Position numbers and translations under genes: made by a program
Part shown: positions 1 through 6,887 of the stretch, one piece after another
Layout of the letters: each line of letters starts with the position of its first letter
Position numbering within the stretch: the first letter of the stretch is position 1
Assembly (NCBI GenBank): GCA_028867235.1
Contig: JAGWGS010000007.1
Location: 1-16,829, forward strand
Direction: 5' to 3'
DNA length: 16,829 nucleotides
Origin: Nitrososphaerota archaeon
GTDB lineage: Archaea > Thermoproteota > Nitrososphaeria > Nitrososphaerales > Nitrosopumilaceae
Notes under the pieces: generated by a model
What the model was told of the DNA's origin: nothing
What the model saw: only the letters and a program-made list of their open reading frames with translations
Databases searched by the model: none

Positions 1-497
1 GTTAGAAATGCTTTTGCTTCTTCTGAGGTGATTATGTGAGTACGTCCAACACTAGCTTTGTGTTTACTTCTTACTCTAATACTAAAACCTGGTCTTGTAA
101 GTGAAATTGCAATATCAAGACCCAAGATTCCATCTTGTGGATCATATTTTACACCTGGAATGTCTATGTGTTCTTTGATACCAAATGAAAGATTACCGAA
201 ATTATCAAACGATGAGCCTTTCATCTGATTGCCCTTTGCGGCAAATAATCTCTTGATGAGTTGAATTGCTGGTTCGTTTCTTACTGTAACTGCGACACCG
301 ATTGGTTCACCCTTGTGTACACCCCAATCACGTTGAGTAGCTTTGGCATATCTTGGAGACGGTTGTTGACCTGAAATGTGTTTTAGTGCACGTTTTGCTT
401 TTTCAATCGGTTCGCCAGATTTTCCTACACCCATGTTTAGGACTACTTTAGAAATTGAAATTTTCTTCATTGGAGATTCGGTTTGTTGTTTAGCCAT
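1..497 (-). CDS. rpl5: Ribosomal protein L5 (uL5), C-terminus cut by window edge
   Basis: Large-subunit protein that contacts 5S rRNA and the central protuberance. The reading frame starts at an ATG whose first base is 497 and runs off the window after about 165 codons, so only the last few residues should be missing compared with the usual 165-180 in archaea. Visible family marks are NMGVG near residues 21-25, FGIKEHIDIPGVKYDP near 115-130 and LTRPGFSIRVR near 143-153. It follows S4e by only 5 nt and is the last visible gene of the ribosomal operon; S14, S8 and L6 would be expected next. There is no frameshift in the visible part. Identity is from recognised family motifs. Confidence 0.95.
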   Translation of the reverse strand, partial: MAKQQTESPMKKISISKVVLNMGVGKSGEPIEKAKRALKHISGQQPSPRYAKATQRDWGVHKGEPIGVAVTVRNEPAIQLIKRLFAAKGNQMKGSSFDNFGNLSFGIKEHIDIPGVKYDPQDGILGLDIAISLTRPGFSIRVRSKHKASVGRTHIITSEEAKAFL

Positions 498-502
498 ATC
501 TA

Positions 503-1219
503 TCACTGAATCTGTATGACAGGTTTGTCTTTTCCTACTGCCATTACCAGGTCTGCTGGAATCTCGATTTGTCTATCACCTAGGTCAACGTCTGCTCTTT
601 TTGGAAGAACAAATGTTCCAGGTTTTAATTCAATAATTTTACCCATGCGTCCAGCATTTACTCCACTTGTTATCATAACTTGAACGCCTTTCTCAAGAGT
701 TATCACATTCAGTATTTTGGTTTTTGGAACTTCAACCACACATGTATCTCCAACATTTACTTTAGTATCTGTAACAAGTGTTCTTCCGTCATGAAATCCA
801 AGTTGAGTTTTCTTATCTTTGATTGTTACTTTTTTGGTTACTTTGAGTAGTTTTTTTGTTTTTTCTGAGGAGTCTATTTTAATTGGTTTTAAAACAGTCA
901 AATCTTTTGGTACAAGTCTATAGACATCAGGTACTCCTTCCAGCTCTACAACATCCATCAAACCAATACCGTGATGAAGAGAGCTTCTCACAACTCCATC
1001 AACTTTTACTTTTCCACCATATATCACAGATTTTGCCTCTCGTAGAGAAGTTGCAAGTTTTAGAGTGTCACGTATGAATACTGCAGTTGGAATTGAAATA
1101 TCTTTTTTATGACCGCCAGGTTTGACAGTAACTACAAATCGCTTGTCTTTTCTTGTAATACCCCAGAAAAGTGGAGCCATTTGTCTTTTTAGTTTCTTAC
1201 TACCTGAAATACTAACCAT
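503..1219 (-). CDS. rps4e: Ribosomal protein S4e (eS4)
   Basis: Small-subunit protein found in archaea and eukaryotes but not bacteria; it binds 16S rRNA. It is 238 residues long, normal for the archaeal family. The basic N-terminus (SGSKKLKRQMAP) is typical. It is followed by an S4-type RNA-binding domain at about residues 43-105, a central RPS4E domain, and a KOW-like segment near 170-205 (VMITSGVNAGRMGKI). The ATG at 1219 shares a base with the L24 stop codon (TAATG), which supports translational coupling and fixes the start. It ends 5 nt before L5. The order L24-S4e-L5 is the standard archaeal one. Confidence 0.96.
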   Translation of the reverse strand: MVSISGSKKLKRQMAPLFWGITRKDKRFVVTVKPGGHKKDISIPTAVFIRDTLKLATSLREAKSVIYGGKVKVDGVVRSSLHHGIGLMDVVELEGVPDVYRLVPKDLTVLKPIKIDSSEKTKKLLKVTKKVTIKDKKTQLGFHDGRTLVTDTKVNVGDTCVVEVPKTKILNVITLEKGVQVMITSGVNAGRMGKIIELKPGTFVLPKRADVDLGDRQIEIPADLVMAVGKDKPVIQIQ

Positions 1220-1722
1220 TATTTAGTCCCCTTTTTTTCATTTTTAGATTTGTCTTTCTTATCATCTGGCTTTGATTCATTTTTTATTTCCTTTGGTTTT
1301 TCTTTTTTAGCCTCTTTTTGTTCTTTTGGTTTTGTTTCTTTTGTTTCAGGAGATGTTGTTTTTGTAGTGGTTGGTTTTTGTCCTTCAAGTCTGCTTTGTC
1401 TCCACTTGTCTTCAAGATTAAGTGAAGTGATAACTACATTTGAAGGATGAATGTAAATATCTACATTTCCACCTTTGAGCTTTTCTCGTTTTATTCCTTC
1501 AATTGCAATGCCTCTTTTTTCAGTAGATACTCGTGTGACTTTGCCTTCAATTCCTTTGAATTCACCACGCAACACCTTAACACTGTCACCTTCAATTACA
1601 CGCATACTACTACAATGATATTTTTCTTTTAGATCCTTAGACAGATGTGCGCCAAGCTGTTTGCTTTGCAAGTGCTGAGATGCGGCATACAACATTTTTT
1701 TTCTTATTGTAGTAGGCTTCAT
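1219..1722 (-). CDS. rpl24: Ribosomal protein L24 (uL24) with Lys-rich C-terminal tail
   Basis: Early-assembly large-subunit protein that binds the 5' region of 23S rRNA. Residues 1-110 are the conserved part: a basic N-terminus, a KOW motif at about 42-68 (EGDSVKVLRGEFKGIEG), and the IHPSNVVITSL segment at about 91-101. Residues 115-167 form a 53-residue low-complexity tail with 19 lysines plus Glu, Thr and Pro and almost no hydrophobic residues, so the protein is about 45 residues longer than the usual archaeal form (about 120). The frame is uninterrupted and the stop overlaps the S4e start, so the tail is real coding sequence. The ATG at 1722 follows the L14 stop after 1 nt. Confidence 0.94.
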   Translation of the reverse strand: MKPTTIRKKMLYAASQHLQSKQLGAHLSKDLKEKYHCSSMRVIEGDSVKVLRGEFKGIEGKVTRVSTEKRGIAIEGIKREKLKGGNVDIYIHPSNVVITSLNLEDKWRQSRLEGQKPTTTKTTSPETKETKPKEQKEAKKEKPKEIKNESKPDDKKDKSKNEKKGTK

Positions 1723-1723
1723 T

Positions 1724-2161
1724 TTATACCACCATTGATGCCAAGTTTGCGATTCTTGGATATTTCTCTGCTGCTTCCACAGCTACAGGACCTTTGATTT
1801 CGGTACCTTTGATTTCACCTTCAGGTGTTACAAGCACTGCAGCATTATCTTCAAAAGTTACTCTCACTCCGCTTAATCTTCTTACAGGATATTTTTGTCG
1901 AACAATCACAGCACCAAATATTTGTCCTCTTAGTTCACCAGGACCCTTCTTTACAACAACATTACAAAAGTCACCAACAGCAGCTGAGGGATATCTAGCT
2001 ACTCTTGTTTTTGTTTTTTGCACCATCACAATTTCTAAAATCTTTGCGCCAGTGTTATCAGCACAAATTACTTGTGCCCCAAGTGGAAGTGCTCTAGTAA
2101 CATATGGTCTGAATTCTTGAACACCTTTTGCAGATACTGCACGACTCTTTGTTGCTGCCAT
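1724..2161 (-). CDS. rpl14: Ribosomal protein L14 (uL14)
   Basis: Large-subunit protein near the L3/L19 region that forms an intersubunit bridge. It has 145 residues; archaeal L14 is usually 130-140. The core shows AQVICADNTGAKILEIV at about 29-45, KKGPGELRGQIFGAVIVRQ at about 71-89, and FEDNAAVLVTPEGEIKGTEIKGPV at about 103-126, all characteristic of the family. The first 20 residues (AATKSRAVSAKGVQEFRP) are a modest N-terminal extension. The ATG at 2161 overlaps the S17 stop by one base (TAATG), supporting this start over an internal one. Confidence 0.96.
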   Translation of the reverse strand: MAATKSRAVSAKGVQEFRPYVTRALPLGAQVICADNTGAKILEIVMVQKTKTRVARYPSAAVGDFCNVVVKKGPGELRGQIFGAVIVRQKYPVRRLSGVRVTFEDNAAVLVTPEGEIKGTEIKGPVAVEAAEKYPRIANLASMVV

Positions 2162-2484
2162 TATGATACTACCTCAACTACTACAAATGATACACTTTTT
2201 GAAATAGGTCTACACTCAGCTGTAAGAACAACATCTCCTTCTTTTACATCAATGCATTGCGGTCTATGGGCATGCAATTTACTTTGGCTACGTGCATATC
2301 TCTTGTATTTTATATCCAATCTTGGAAATTCTTGTTGTACAACTACGGTTTTCGGAGCTTTTGCACTGACTACTTTACCTTGTACTAACTTTCCTCTAAT
2401 GCTCAAGATACCATGAAATGGACATAGAGTATCGTCGCATTTTGATTTTGGTTCTTTTACTTGAAGACCTATGTTTCGTGTCAT
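2161..2484 (-). CDS. rps17: Ribosomal protein S17 (uS17)
   Basis: Primary 16S rRNA-binding protein of the small subunit. It has 107 residues with the archaeal signature KCDDTLCPFHG at about 15-25, RGKLVQGKVVSAKAPKTVVV at about 30-49, and the OB-fold strand LHAHRPQCIDVKEGDVV at about 69-85. The start codon overlaps the stop of the RNase P protein gene (ATGA, 2481-2484), and the stop overlaps the L14 start. The position between rnp1 and L14 matches the archaeal order. Confidence 0.96.
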   Translation of the reverse strand: MTRNIGLQVKEPKSKCDDTLCPFHGILSIRGKLVQGKVVSAKAPKTVVVQQEFPRLDIKYKRYARSQSKLHAHRPQCIDVKEGDVVLTAECRPISKSVSFVVVEVVS

Positions 2485-2747
2485 GCTTTAACCCCCATTC
2501 TTTCATATGATCTTTTCATTATAGTATTTCCATCAACATTAACAGGCATGCCATCAAGATGAAATTGCCATGTAGAATAATTTTTTGGAATCATTTTTAC
2601 CCCTGCAAGAGTTTGGATGAAAAACATTGATTTAGTTTCATCTAGTATTTTTCCATTCAATCCCACAAGTTGTTTATCATTAGATTGTACAATAGAAGTA
2701 TCAAGTCCAATCAACTCATGATAGAATATATTTGCTGGTGTTATCAT
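2481..2747 (-). CDS. rnp1: RNase P protein component 1 (Pop4/Rpp29 family)
   Basis: Protein subunit of the RNase P ribonucleoprotein, which removes 5' leaders from pre-tRNAs; it pairs with Rpp21 in archaea. The 88-residue product shows the expected N-terminus ITPANIFYHELIGL, the strand GLNGKILDETKSMFFIQT at about 29-46, and KMIPKNYSTWQF at about 51-62. It is slightly shorter than many archaeal homologues, but both ends are fixed by ATGA overlaps with L29 and S17. The place between L29 and S17 is a known archaeal arrangement; there is no SUI1/eIF1 gene here, although many euryarchaea carry one at this spot. Confidence 0.93.
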   Translation of the reverse strand: MITPANIFYHELIGLDTSIVQSNDKQLVGLNGKILDETKSMFFIQTLAGVKMIPKNYSTWQFHLDGMPVNVDGNTIMKRSYERMGVKA

Positions 2748-2947
2748 TTGGATTTCATCTCATTTAATCTGGTTAATACTCTTGCGATATCTCTTCGAAG
2801 GGGTTTTACTTTTCCGCTATCTTTTCGCAAGGTACCTTTTGATGCCTCAATCTTTAGCTTTGTCAATTCTGAACGTAATTGTGCCAATCTATCTTTGAGA
2901 TCTGTTTCATTGAATTCCCGTACAGTTTTCATTTTTATGCGAGCCAT
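2744..2947 (-). CDS. rpl29: Ribosomal protein L29 (uL29)
   Basis: Small helical-hairpin protein near the peptide exit tunnel. It has 67 residues, normal for the family. The order LKDRLAQLRSELTKLKIEAS (about 17-36) then VKPLRRDIARVLTRLNE (about 47-63) gives the two long helices and the conserved RRDIARVLT motif. The ATG at 2947 is fused to the S3 stop (TAATG), and the stop overlaps the rnp1 ATG (ATGA). Confidence 0.95.
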   Translation of the reverse strand: MARIKMKTVREFNETDLKDRLAQLRSELTKLKIEASKGTLRKDSGKVKPLRRDIARVLTRLNEMKSK

Positions 2948-3705
2948 TACTTGAGTTCCTCTTCCACTTCTTCAAAGGTTTCAACAGATTCGATTAATTT
3001 TTCTTCTATTTCAATTGCTTCACTTTCTGTACGTGGCTTGGTTGGATCAATTTGAGTTTCCTCTACAATTTCGACTTCTTGTGGTAACTCGGATTTTTGT
3101 TTCAACTCTTTCTTTATAGCCTTGAATTCAAATTCTGGGACAAATCTTTCTTTTCTTGCGATTCTAATTCTGACTCCAATAAGACCCATCTTTGTTTGTA
3201 CATGAGCTATGTCCTCTGAAACTACTACTGCTGCTTGATGTCCTGCTCGTGGAAGTATACCTTTGCTGTGTTTTTCAAAACTAGAACGATCTCCACGTAA
3301 TTTTCCAGAGGTAGTAATCTGTACACCCATCGCACCTGCTTCCATTATAGTTTGCATTGTCCACATGACTGCACGTCTAAATGCAGTGCCTTTTGCAAGA
3401 TGTTGTGACATTCTATTACACATAACACTAGGTTCAAGTTCTGGTTTTACTATCTCAATTACAGAAATTTGCGGGTTCTTAAGATCAAAATCAGTTTCCA
3501 ACACCTTTGTAAGATCACGTATTCCACTACCTTTTCTTCCAATCACAATACCTGGTCTTGTAACATGTAATCCGACCCTTGTACCAGTAGGAGTCTTTTG
3601 AATATCAACATCAGAAAAACCAGCTTCTTTGATTGCTTCTCTGAGATAGTCCTTTAGAAGCATCAACTTGTAACTATCATTGATTACATTTTTCACTGAT
3701 GACAT
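2947..3705 (-). CDS. rps3: Ribosomal protein S3 (uS3) with acidic C-terminal tail
   Basis: Small-subunit head protein that lines the mRNA entry channel. A type II KH domain covers about residues 17-90 with the GxxG loop IGRKGSGI at 55-62. The S3 C-terminal domain follows to about 185 (KLRGDRSSFEKHSKG, then GLIGVRIRIARKERFVPEF). Residues 205-252 are an extra Glu-rich tail with 17 Glu among 48 residues. The total of 252 residues is longer than a minimal archaeal S3 (about 210-235). The start at 3705 is supported by the Shine-Dalgarno-like AGGAGAT just upstream, which overlaps the end of L22. Confidence 0.95.
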   Translation of the reverse strand: MSSVKNVINDSYKLMLLKDYLREAIKEAGFSDVDIQKTPTGTRVGLHVTRPGIVIGRKGSGIRDLTKVLETDFDLKNPQISVIEIVKPELEPSVMCNRMSQHLAKGTAFRRAVMWTMQTIMEAGAMGVQITTSGKLRGDRSSFEKHSKGILPRAGHQAAVVVSEDIAHVQTKMGLIGVRIRIARKERFVPEFEFKAIKKELKQKSELPQEVEIVEETQIDPTKPRTESEAIEIEEKLIESVETFEEVEEELK

Positions 3706-3706
3706 G

Positions 3707-4171
3707 TTAAATCTCCTGAGCCACTAGCTCGACGTGAGTAAGAATGTCAATTTTTGGAGTAGCACGACCCATTGCACGAGGAGTAAATCTTTCCAGTTTT
3801 CTACCCTTGTGGACAGTTGCATTAATTATTTTTAGACGATCTAGATCCATTCCACGATATTCTGCATTTGATTCAAGATTATCTAATAATCGTATGAATT
3901 CAGATGCAGCTTTTTGAGGATATCTTCCAGACATCACACCAGAGTCAGACTTGTGTCCAACTTCATTATGATATCTTTTGAATGGGACTGCACGTTCCAA
4001 GCCAACAACTGATTGCAAATAGATTCTTGCAGATTCAATCGATTTCCCTTTGATAGTGTGTGCGATTTCTCTTGCATGTTTATGAGATATTGTTTTTTCT
4101 CGTAATGCTGCACGTACATGTCGTGTTTTATCATAATTTTGGAAGGCGTAGCTAAAATGCATATGTATCAC
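3707..4171 (-). CDS. rpl22: Ribosomal protein L22 (uL22)
   Basis: Large-subunit protein whose beta-hairpin extends into the exit tunnel. It has 154 residues, normal for archaeal L22. Marks are KTISHKHAREIAHTIKGKSI at about 26-45, a basic loop VPFKRYHNEVGHKS at about 62-75, and the C-terminal strand GRKLERFTPRAMGRATP at about 122-138. Two starts are possible. The GTG at 4171 overlaps the S19 stop (GTGA). The ATG at 4162 has AGTGAT about 4 nt upstream, complementary to the archaeal 16S rRNA tail, so the shorter form (151 residues) may be the true product. Confidence 0.94.
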   Translation of the reverse strand: MIHMHFSYAFQNYDKTRHVRAALREKTISHKHAREIAHTIKGKSIESARIYLQSVVGLERAVPFKRYHNEVGHKSDSGVMSGRYPQKAASEFIRLLDNLESNAEYRGMDLDRLKIINATVHKGRKLERFTPRAMGRATPKIDILTHVELVAQEI

Positions 4172-4563
4172 TTTAATGGCACGTACAAGCTAGACCTAGA
4201 TGCGCCCACACCAGGTGCTCCATGTACAACTCTCTTGTTAGTTCTCACAAATTCTCCCAAATAATGTCCAACCATTTCTGGTCTGACGGTTACTGGCAAG
4301 AATTCTTTTCCCGAATAAACATGAATTGTCAATCCTACAAAATATGGCAAAACAATGACATCTCTTAGGTGTGTCTTTATTTGTGTGTTAGATTTTCCAG
4401 CTTTTACAGATTTAATTTCCTCTAAAAGTTTACGTTTTCCATCAGTGATACCTCGTCTAAGTGATCTTCTTGCTCTAGATGGCAAGAGTTCAAACAATTT
4501 TTCTAATGACAGATTCTGGATCTCCTCTATTTGTAAACCTCGATACTTGTATTCTTTAACCAT
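4168..4563 (-). CDS. rps19: Ribosomal protein S19 (uS19)
   Basis: Small-subunit head protein contacting the A-site finger and S13. It has 131 residues of archaeal type, with an N-terminal extension (KEYKYRGLQIEEI) before the bacterial-like core, then LPSRARRSLRRGITDGKRKL at about 27-46 and HVYSGKEFLPVTVRPEMVGHYLGEF at about 81-105, the family signature. The ATG at 4563 has GGTGGGC about 6 nt upstream as a ribosome-binding site. It lies 41 nt downstream of L23, in the slot where L2 would normally intervene. Confidence 0.95.
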   Translation of the reverse strand: MVKEYKYRGLQIEEIQNLSLEKLFELLPSRARRSLRRGITDGKRKLLEEIKSVKAGKSNTQIKTHLRDVIVLPYFVGLTIHVYSGKEFLPVTVRPEMVGHYLGEFVRTNKRVVHGAPGVGASRSSLYVPLK

Positions 4564-4604
4564 TTATGCCCACCATTACTTTACTTGATTCTAGTCTGAC
4601 CATA

Positions 4605-4871
4605 TTATAGCATTCCTATCTTGGTAGCCAAGTCTCGTGCCTTTTCAACTGTCTGGAATTTTACAAACGCTTTTTTACCATAAACTGTTCTGCATACATT
4701 CAATCCGACTGGATCTTCTTTGTAGAGCAATTTTATTGCCTCAATAATTTTTGGTTTTGTAGCCTCTTCTCTTACCAAAAAGCATATTCTACTTTCATTT
4801 TCTACTAGTGCAAAAGTCTTCTCAGTGATATATGGTTTCAAAATTATGTGTGTTGCTTCTTCAAGATTCAT
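4605..4871 (-). CDS. rpl23: Ribosomal protein L23 (uL23)
   Basis: Exit-tunnel protein that serves as a docking site for the signal recognition particle. It has 88 residues, typical for archaea. The conserved KPYITEKTFALVE (about 12-24), FLVREEATKPKIIEAIKLLY (about 30-49) and VGLNVCRTVYGKKAFVKF (about 54-71) are present. The start overlaps the L4 stop (ATGA at 4868-4871). The stop is followed by a 41-nt spacer rather than the L2 gene. Confidence 0.95.
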   Translation of the reverse strand: MNLEEATHIILKPYITEKTFALVENESRICFLVREEATKPKIIEAIKLLYKEDPVGLNVCRTVYGKKAFVKFQTVEKARDLATKIGML

Positions 4872-5683
4872 TTCGCGGTCACCATTATTTCAAGATGAGG
4901 AGATTTTATCTTTGACATTTCTTCAATTGCACCTTTTGAGAACACAGTTAGTCTGACAGGTTGTGCGCCTGGAGCCAGATCAAGTACGCTGAGGTTTTTT
5001 GCATCCACCACATCAACCCCCAAAAATGAACCTGCTGCCTTGGCAAGGTTCTTTGAATCTTTGACAACTAACAAGACACTTTTTCCAACTTTTGTTTTAC
5101 GACCCCTTAAAAGTGGTTTTCCTGAACGGCTTTTTAGTCTATTTCGTAATCTATCCACATCTTGTGACAGATTTAGCGCATCAAGAATCTTTGCCAATTC
5201 TTTTGATTTTGATACTGATTCAATTTGATCAGACACAACTAATGGCAGAGTTGTTATTTTGTCTATTTTGTGACCTCTAAGTTTTACAAGTGTTGACGAT
5301 GTTGTTGCAGCAAGTGCAGAGCATAAAGCCAGTTTATTTTCTTTTTTGTTGAGCATCTTGTATATTACTCGTTCAGAAGTTGGAGGATGAGCTTGTCTTC
5401 CTTTTCTAACCATAGCAACTCCACCGGCTTGACCTTGTCTGCCACCTCCACCACCAGCCATTCTTGCGACTCTTGCTTGGTGATGACCAGTAGGAGGACT
5501 GTTAGATTCCGCAACCACGTCCATACCAGCATTTGGATACCTGCCTTGTCGTTGAAACGAGTGTGATTCTAGATGAATGTAAGCTCTATGGATCAAGTCA
5601 TTTCTAACAGGAGTAGAAAATACAAGAGGTAACTCAATATCACCATCAGCAGATCCTGTTGTTGATAATACCGGAATTTTCAT
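4868..5683 (-). CDS. rpl4: Ribosomal protein L4 (uL4, archaeal L4/L1e type)
   Basis: Large-subunit protein with an extended loop in the exit tunnel. It has 271 residues, matching the archaeal/eukaryotic L4 length rather than the bacterial one (about 200). The Gly/Arg-rich tunnel loop is visible at about 70-105 (MAGGGGGRQGQAGG, then MVRKGRQAHPPTSE). Further on are LRNRLKSRSGKPLLRGRKTK (about 179-198) and the C-terminal domain with VDVVDAKNLSVLDLAPGAQP (about 224-243). Both ends overlap neighbours by ATGA (L3 and L23). Confidence 0.96.
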   Translation of the reverse strand: MKIPVLSTTGSADGDIELPLVFSTPVRNDLIHRAYIHLESHSFQRQGRYPNAGMDVVAESNSPPTGHHQARVARMAGGGGGRQGQAGGVAMVRKGRQAHPPTSERVIYKMLNKKENKLALCSALAATTSSTLVKLRGHKIDKITTLPLVVSDQIESVSKSKELAKILDALNLSQDVDRLRNRLKSRSGKPLLRGRKTKVGKSVLLVVKDSKNLAKAAGSFLGVDVVDAKNLSVLDLAPGAQPVRLTVFSKGAIEEMSKIKSPHLEIMVTAK

Positions 5684-6672
5684 ACCATTATCTCCAATAT
5701 TTTTGGCTGTGTAATCTTGGACAATTTCGGTCTTACAGGAGCGCGGAGTTTTACAAGTCTTCTGTATGTTCCAGGAATTGAACCACGTAAAATAATGTAA
5801 TCTCCTTGTACTAGACCAAAATGTTTGTAACCTCCAGGAGGATTAATTTTTAATTCATCGTTTTGAGAATTGCTTACTATCATTATTCTATTATTGTACT
5901 GGACTCTTTGATGGAAACCTCGTTGTCCTGCTCTTGGAACAGAGTACATGATAGTTGCAGGACTAATTGGACCTAGAGTACCAAGAGCTCTTACACTCTT
6001 TCTTGATTTGTGCTGCTTTTTCTTTACACCCCATCTTGTGATTGGACCTTCGATACCTTTTCCTTTTGTAATTGCAGCCACATCAATTTCAGATCCTTTC
6101 TGGAAGACTTGATCCACTTTGACTTCTTTTCCCAACAAATCTTTTAGAAATGCAAATTGTTTTGCTATATCGCCGCCTTTTACTGCAACTTCAAAAACAT
6201 AGGGTTTCTTTTGTTCAAGTCCGGCTTTTCGTGGAAGAATAGCTGCAATTGCATAAAGTTCTTCTATTATACCAAGAGATTTTTCTGCTTTTTCTAGTCC
6301 CTTTTCATCAGTCTTTGTTTTGAAAAGTCTAGAAACTTCTTTAGGCAGATCTTTTGCGTAAACATCAAAAGTAGAATCTATTCCGTATCTATCCTTAGAA
6401 TATCCTCTAATCCCAATTATTGTCATTGGAGGAGTAACTACAACAGTACCAAGTCCAACAAGTTGCTTGCCAAAGTTAGGTGTCTTTTCTCTATCATCAA
6501 TACTTGCGATTCTCATGCATGCTGCCTTGAACCCAGCATGACCTAGAAGTTTTGGCTGTTCTACTTCAGCATCAGGCCATGTGCGAATTCTTGCTTCCAT
6601 GCTCTTCGCTCTGCCTCTTGGCAAATACGCAAGACTTCCTCTTCTAGGTTGGCTATGCTTTCTATGGCCCAT
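5680..6672 (-). CDS. rpl3: Ribosomal protein L3 (uL3), first gene of the operon
   Basis: Early-assembly protein reaching toward the peptidyl transferase centre. It has 330 residues, the archaeal size. The N-terminus GHRKHSQPRRGSLAYLPRGR is diagnostic of archaeal/eukaryotic L3. KGKGIEGPITRWGVKKKQHK (about 203-222) and the central extension AGQRGFHQRVQYNNRIM (about 248-264) are well conserved. A promoter candidate lies just upstream (TATA-like sequence at 6700-6719), so this is probably where ribosomal operon transcription starts. There is no strong Shine-Dalgarno before the ATG, in line with a short leader. The stop overlaps the L4 ATG. Confidence 0.97.
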   Translation of the reverse strand: MGHRKHSQPRRGSLAYLPRGRAKSMEARIRTWPDAEVEQPKLLGHAGFKAACMRIASIDDREKTPNFGKQLVGLGTVVVTPPMTIIGIRGYSKDRYGIDSTFDVYAKDLPKEVSRLFKTKTDEKGLEKAEKSLGIIEELYAIAAILPRKAGLEQKKPYVFEVAVKGGDIAKQFAFLKDLLGKEVKVDQVFQKGSEIDVAAITKGKGIEGPITRWGVKKKQHKSRKSVRALGTLGPISPATIMYSVPRAGQRGFHQRVQYNNRIMIVSNSQNDELKINPPGGYKHFGLVQGDYIILRGSIPGTYRRLVKLRAPVRPKLSKITQPKILEIMV

Positions 6673-6699
6673 TGATAAACCAAGTTGTTCAAAAAGCCC

Positions 6700-6719
6700 A
6701 TTATAAGTCTATAATTAAA
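6700..6719 (-). promoter_or_regulatory. Promoter candidate for the ribosomal protein operon
   Basis: Two overlapping TATA-like elements are read on the minus strand: TTTAATTATA at 6719-6710 and TTATAAT at 6706-6700. With the usual archaeal spacing of about 25 nt they would give start sites near 6688 or 6678, that is, a 5' leader of roughly 5-16 nt before the L3 ATG. The element follows the tiny membrane ORF and precedes the operon. Identified by eye; no start site has been measured. Confidence 0.5.
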
Positions 6720-6751
6720 TCAAGATAATACATATTGGAAAATTTTAGATC

Positions 6752-6862
6752 TTAATGCCAAAAGTTTGCCAGACTTTTTATTATAGATATGCCTCCTATG
6801 ATAATGCCAGTAGCGCCAACAAGTATCACAAGGATCAAGAATCTTTTTTTATGCAATACCAT
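6752..6862 (-). CDS. Small single-span membrane protein candidate, 36 residues
   Basis: Not a family I recognise. Reading leftward from an ATG at 6862 to a TAA at 6752 gives 36 codons. The product starts MVLHKKRF, has an unbroken hydrophobic stretch of about 20 residues (residues 8-28, FLILVILVGATGIIIGGISI), then IKSLANFWH. The basic KKR before the stretch suggests a single transmembrane helix with the N-terminus in the cytoplasm. It begins 25 nt after the stop of the SPOUT methyltransferase gene, on the same strand, so it could be the last gene of that unit; the L3 promoter lies beyond it. A GGATC sequence about 10 nt upstream is only a weak ribosome-binding site. It may be a chance ORF, but composition and placement favour a real small gene. 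Confidence 0.5.
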   Translation of the reverse strand: MVLHKKRFLILVILVGATGIIIGGISIIKSLANFWH

Positions 6863-6887
6863 TTTGCTAGAAGATCCCGTATTAAAA

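Noticed and set aside
1250..1632. Plus-strand Phe/Ser-rich frames opposite L24
   Set aside because: Antisense of the Lys/Glu-rich tail (AAA/GAA read as TTT/TTC); no family resemblance.
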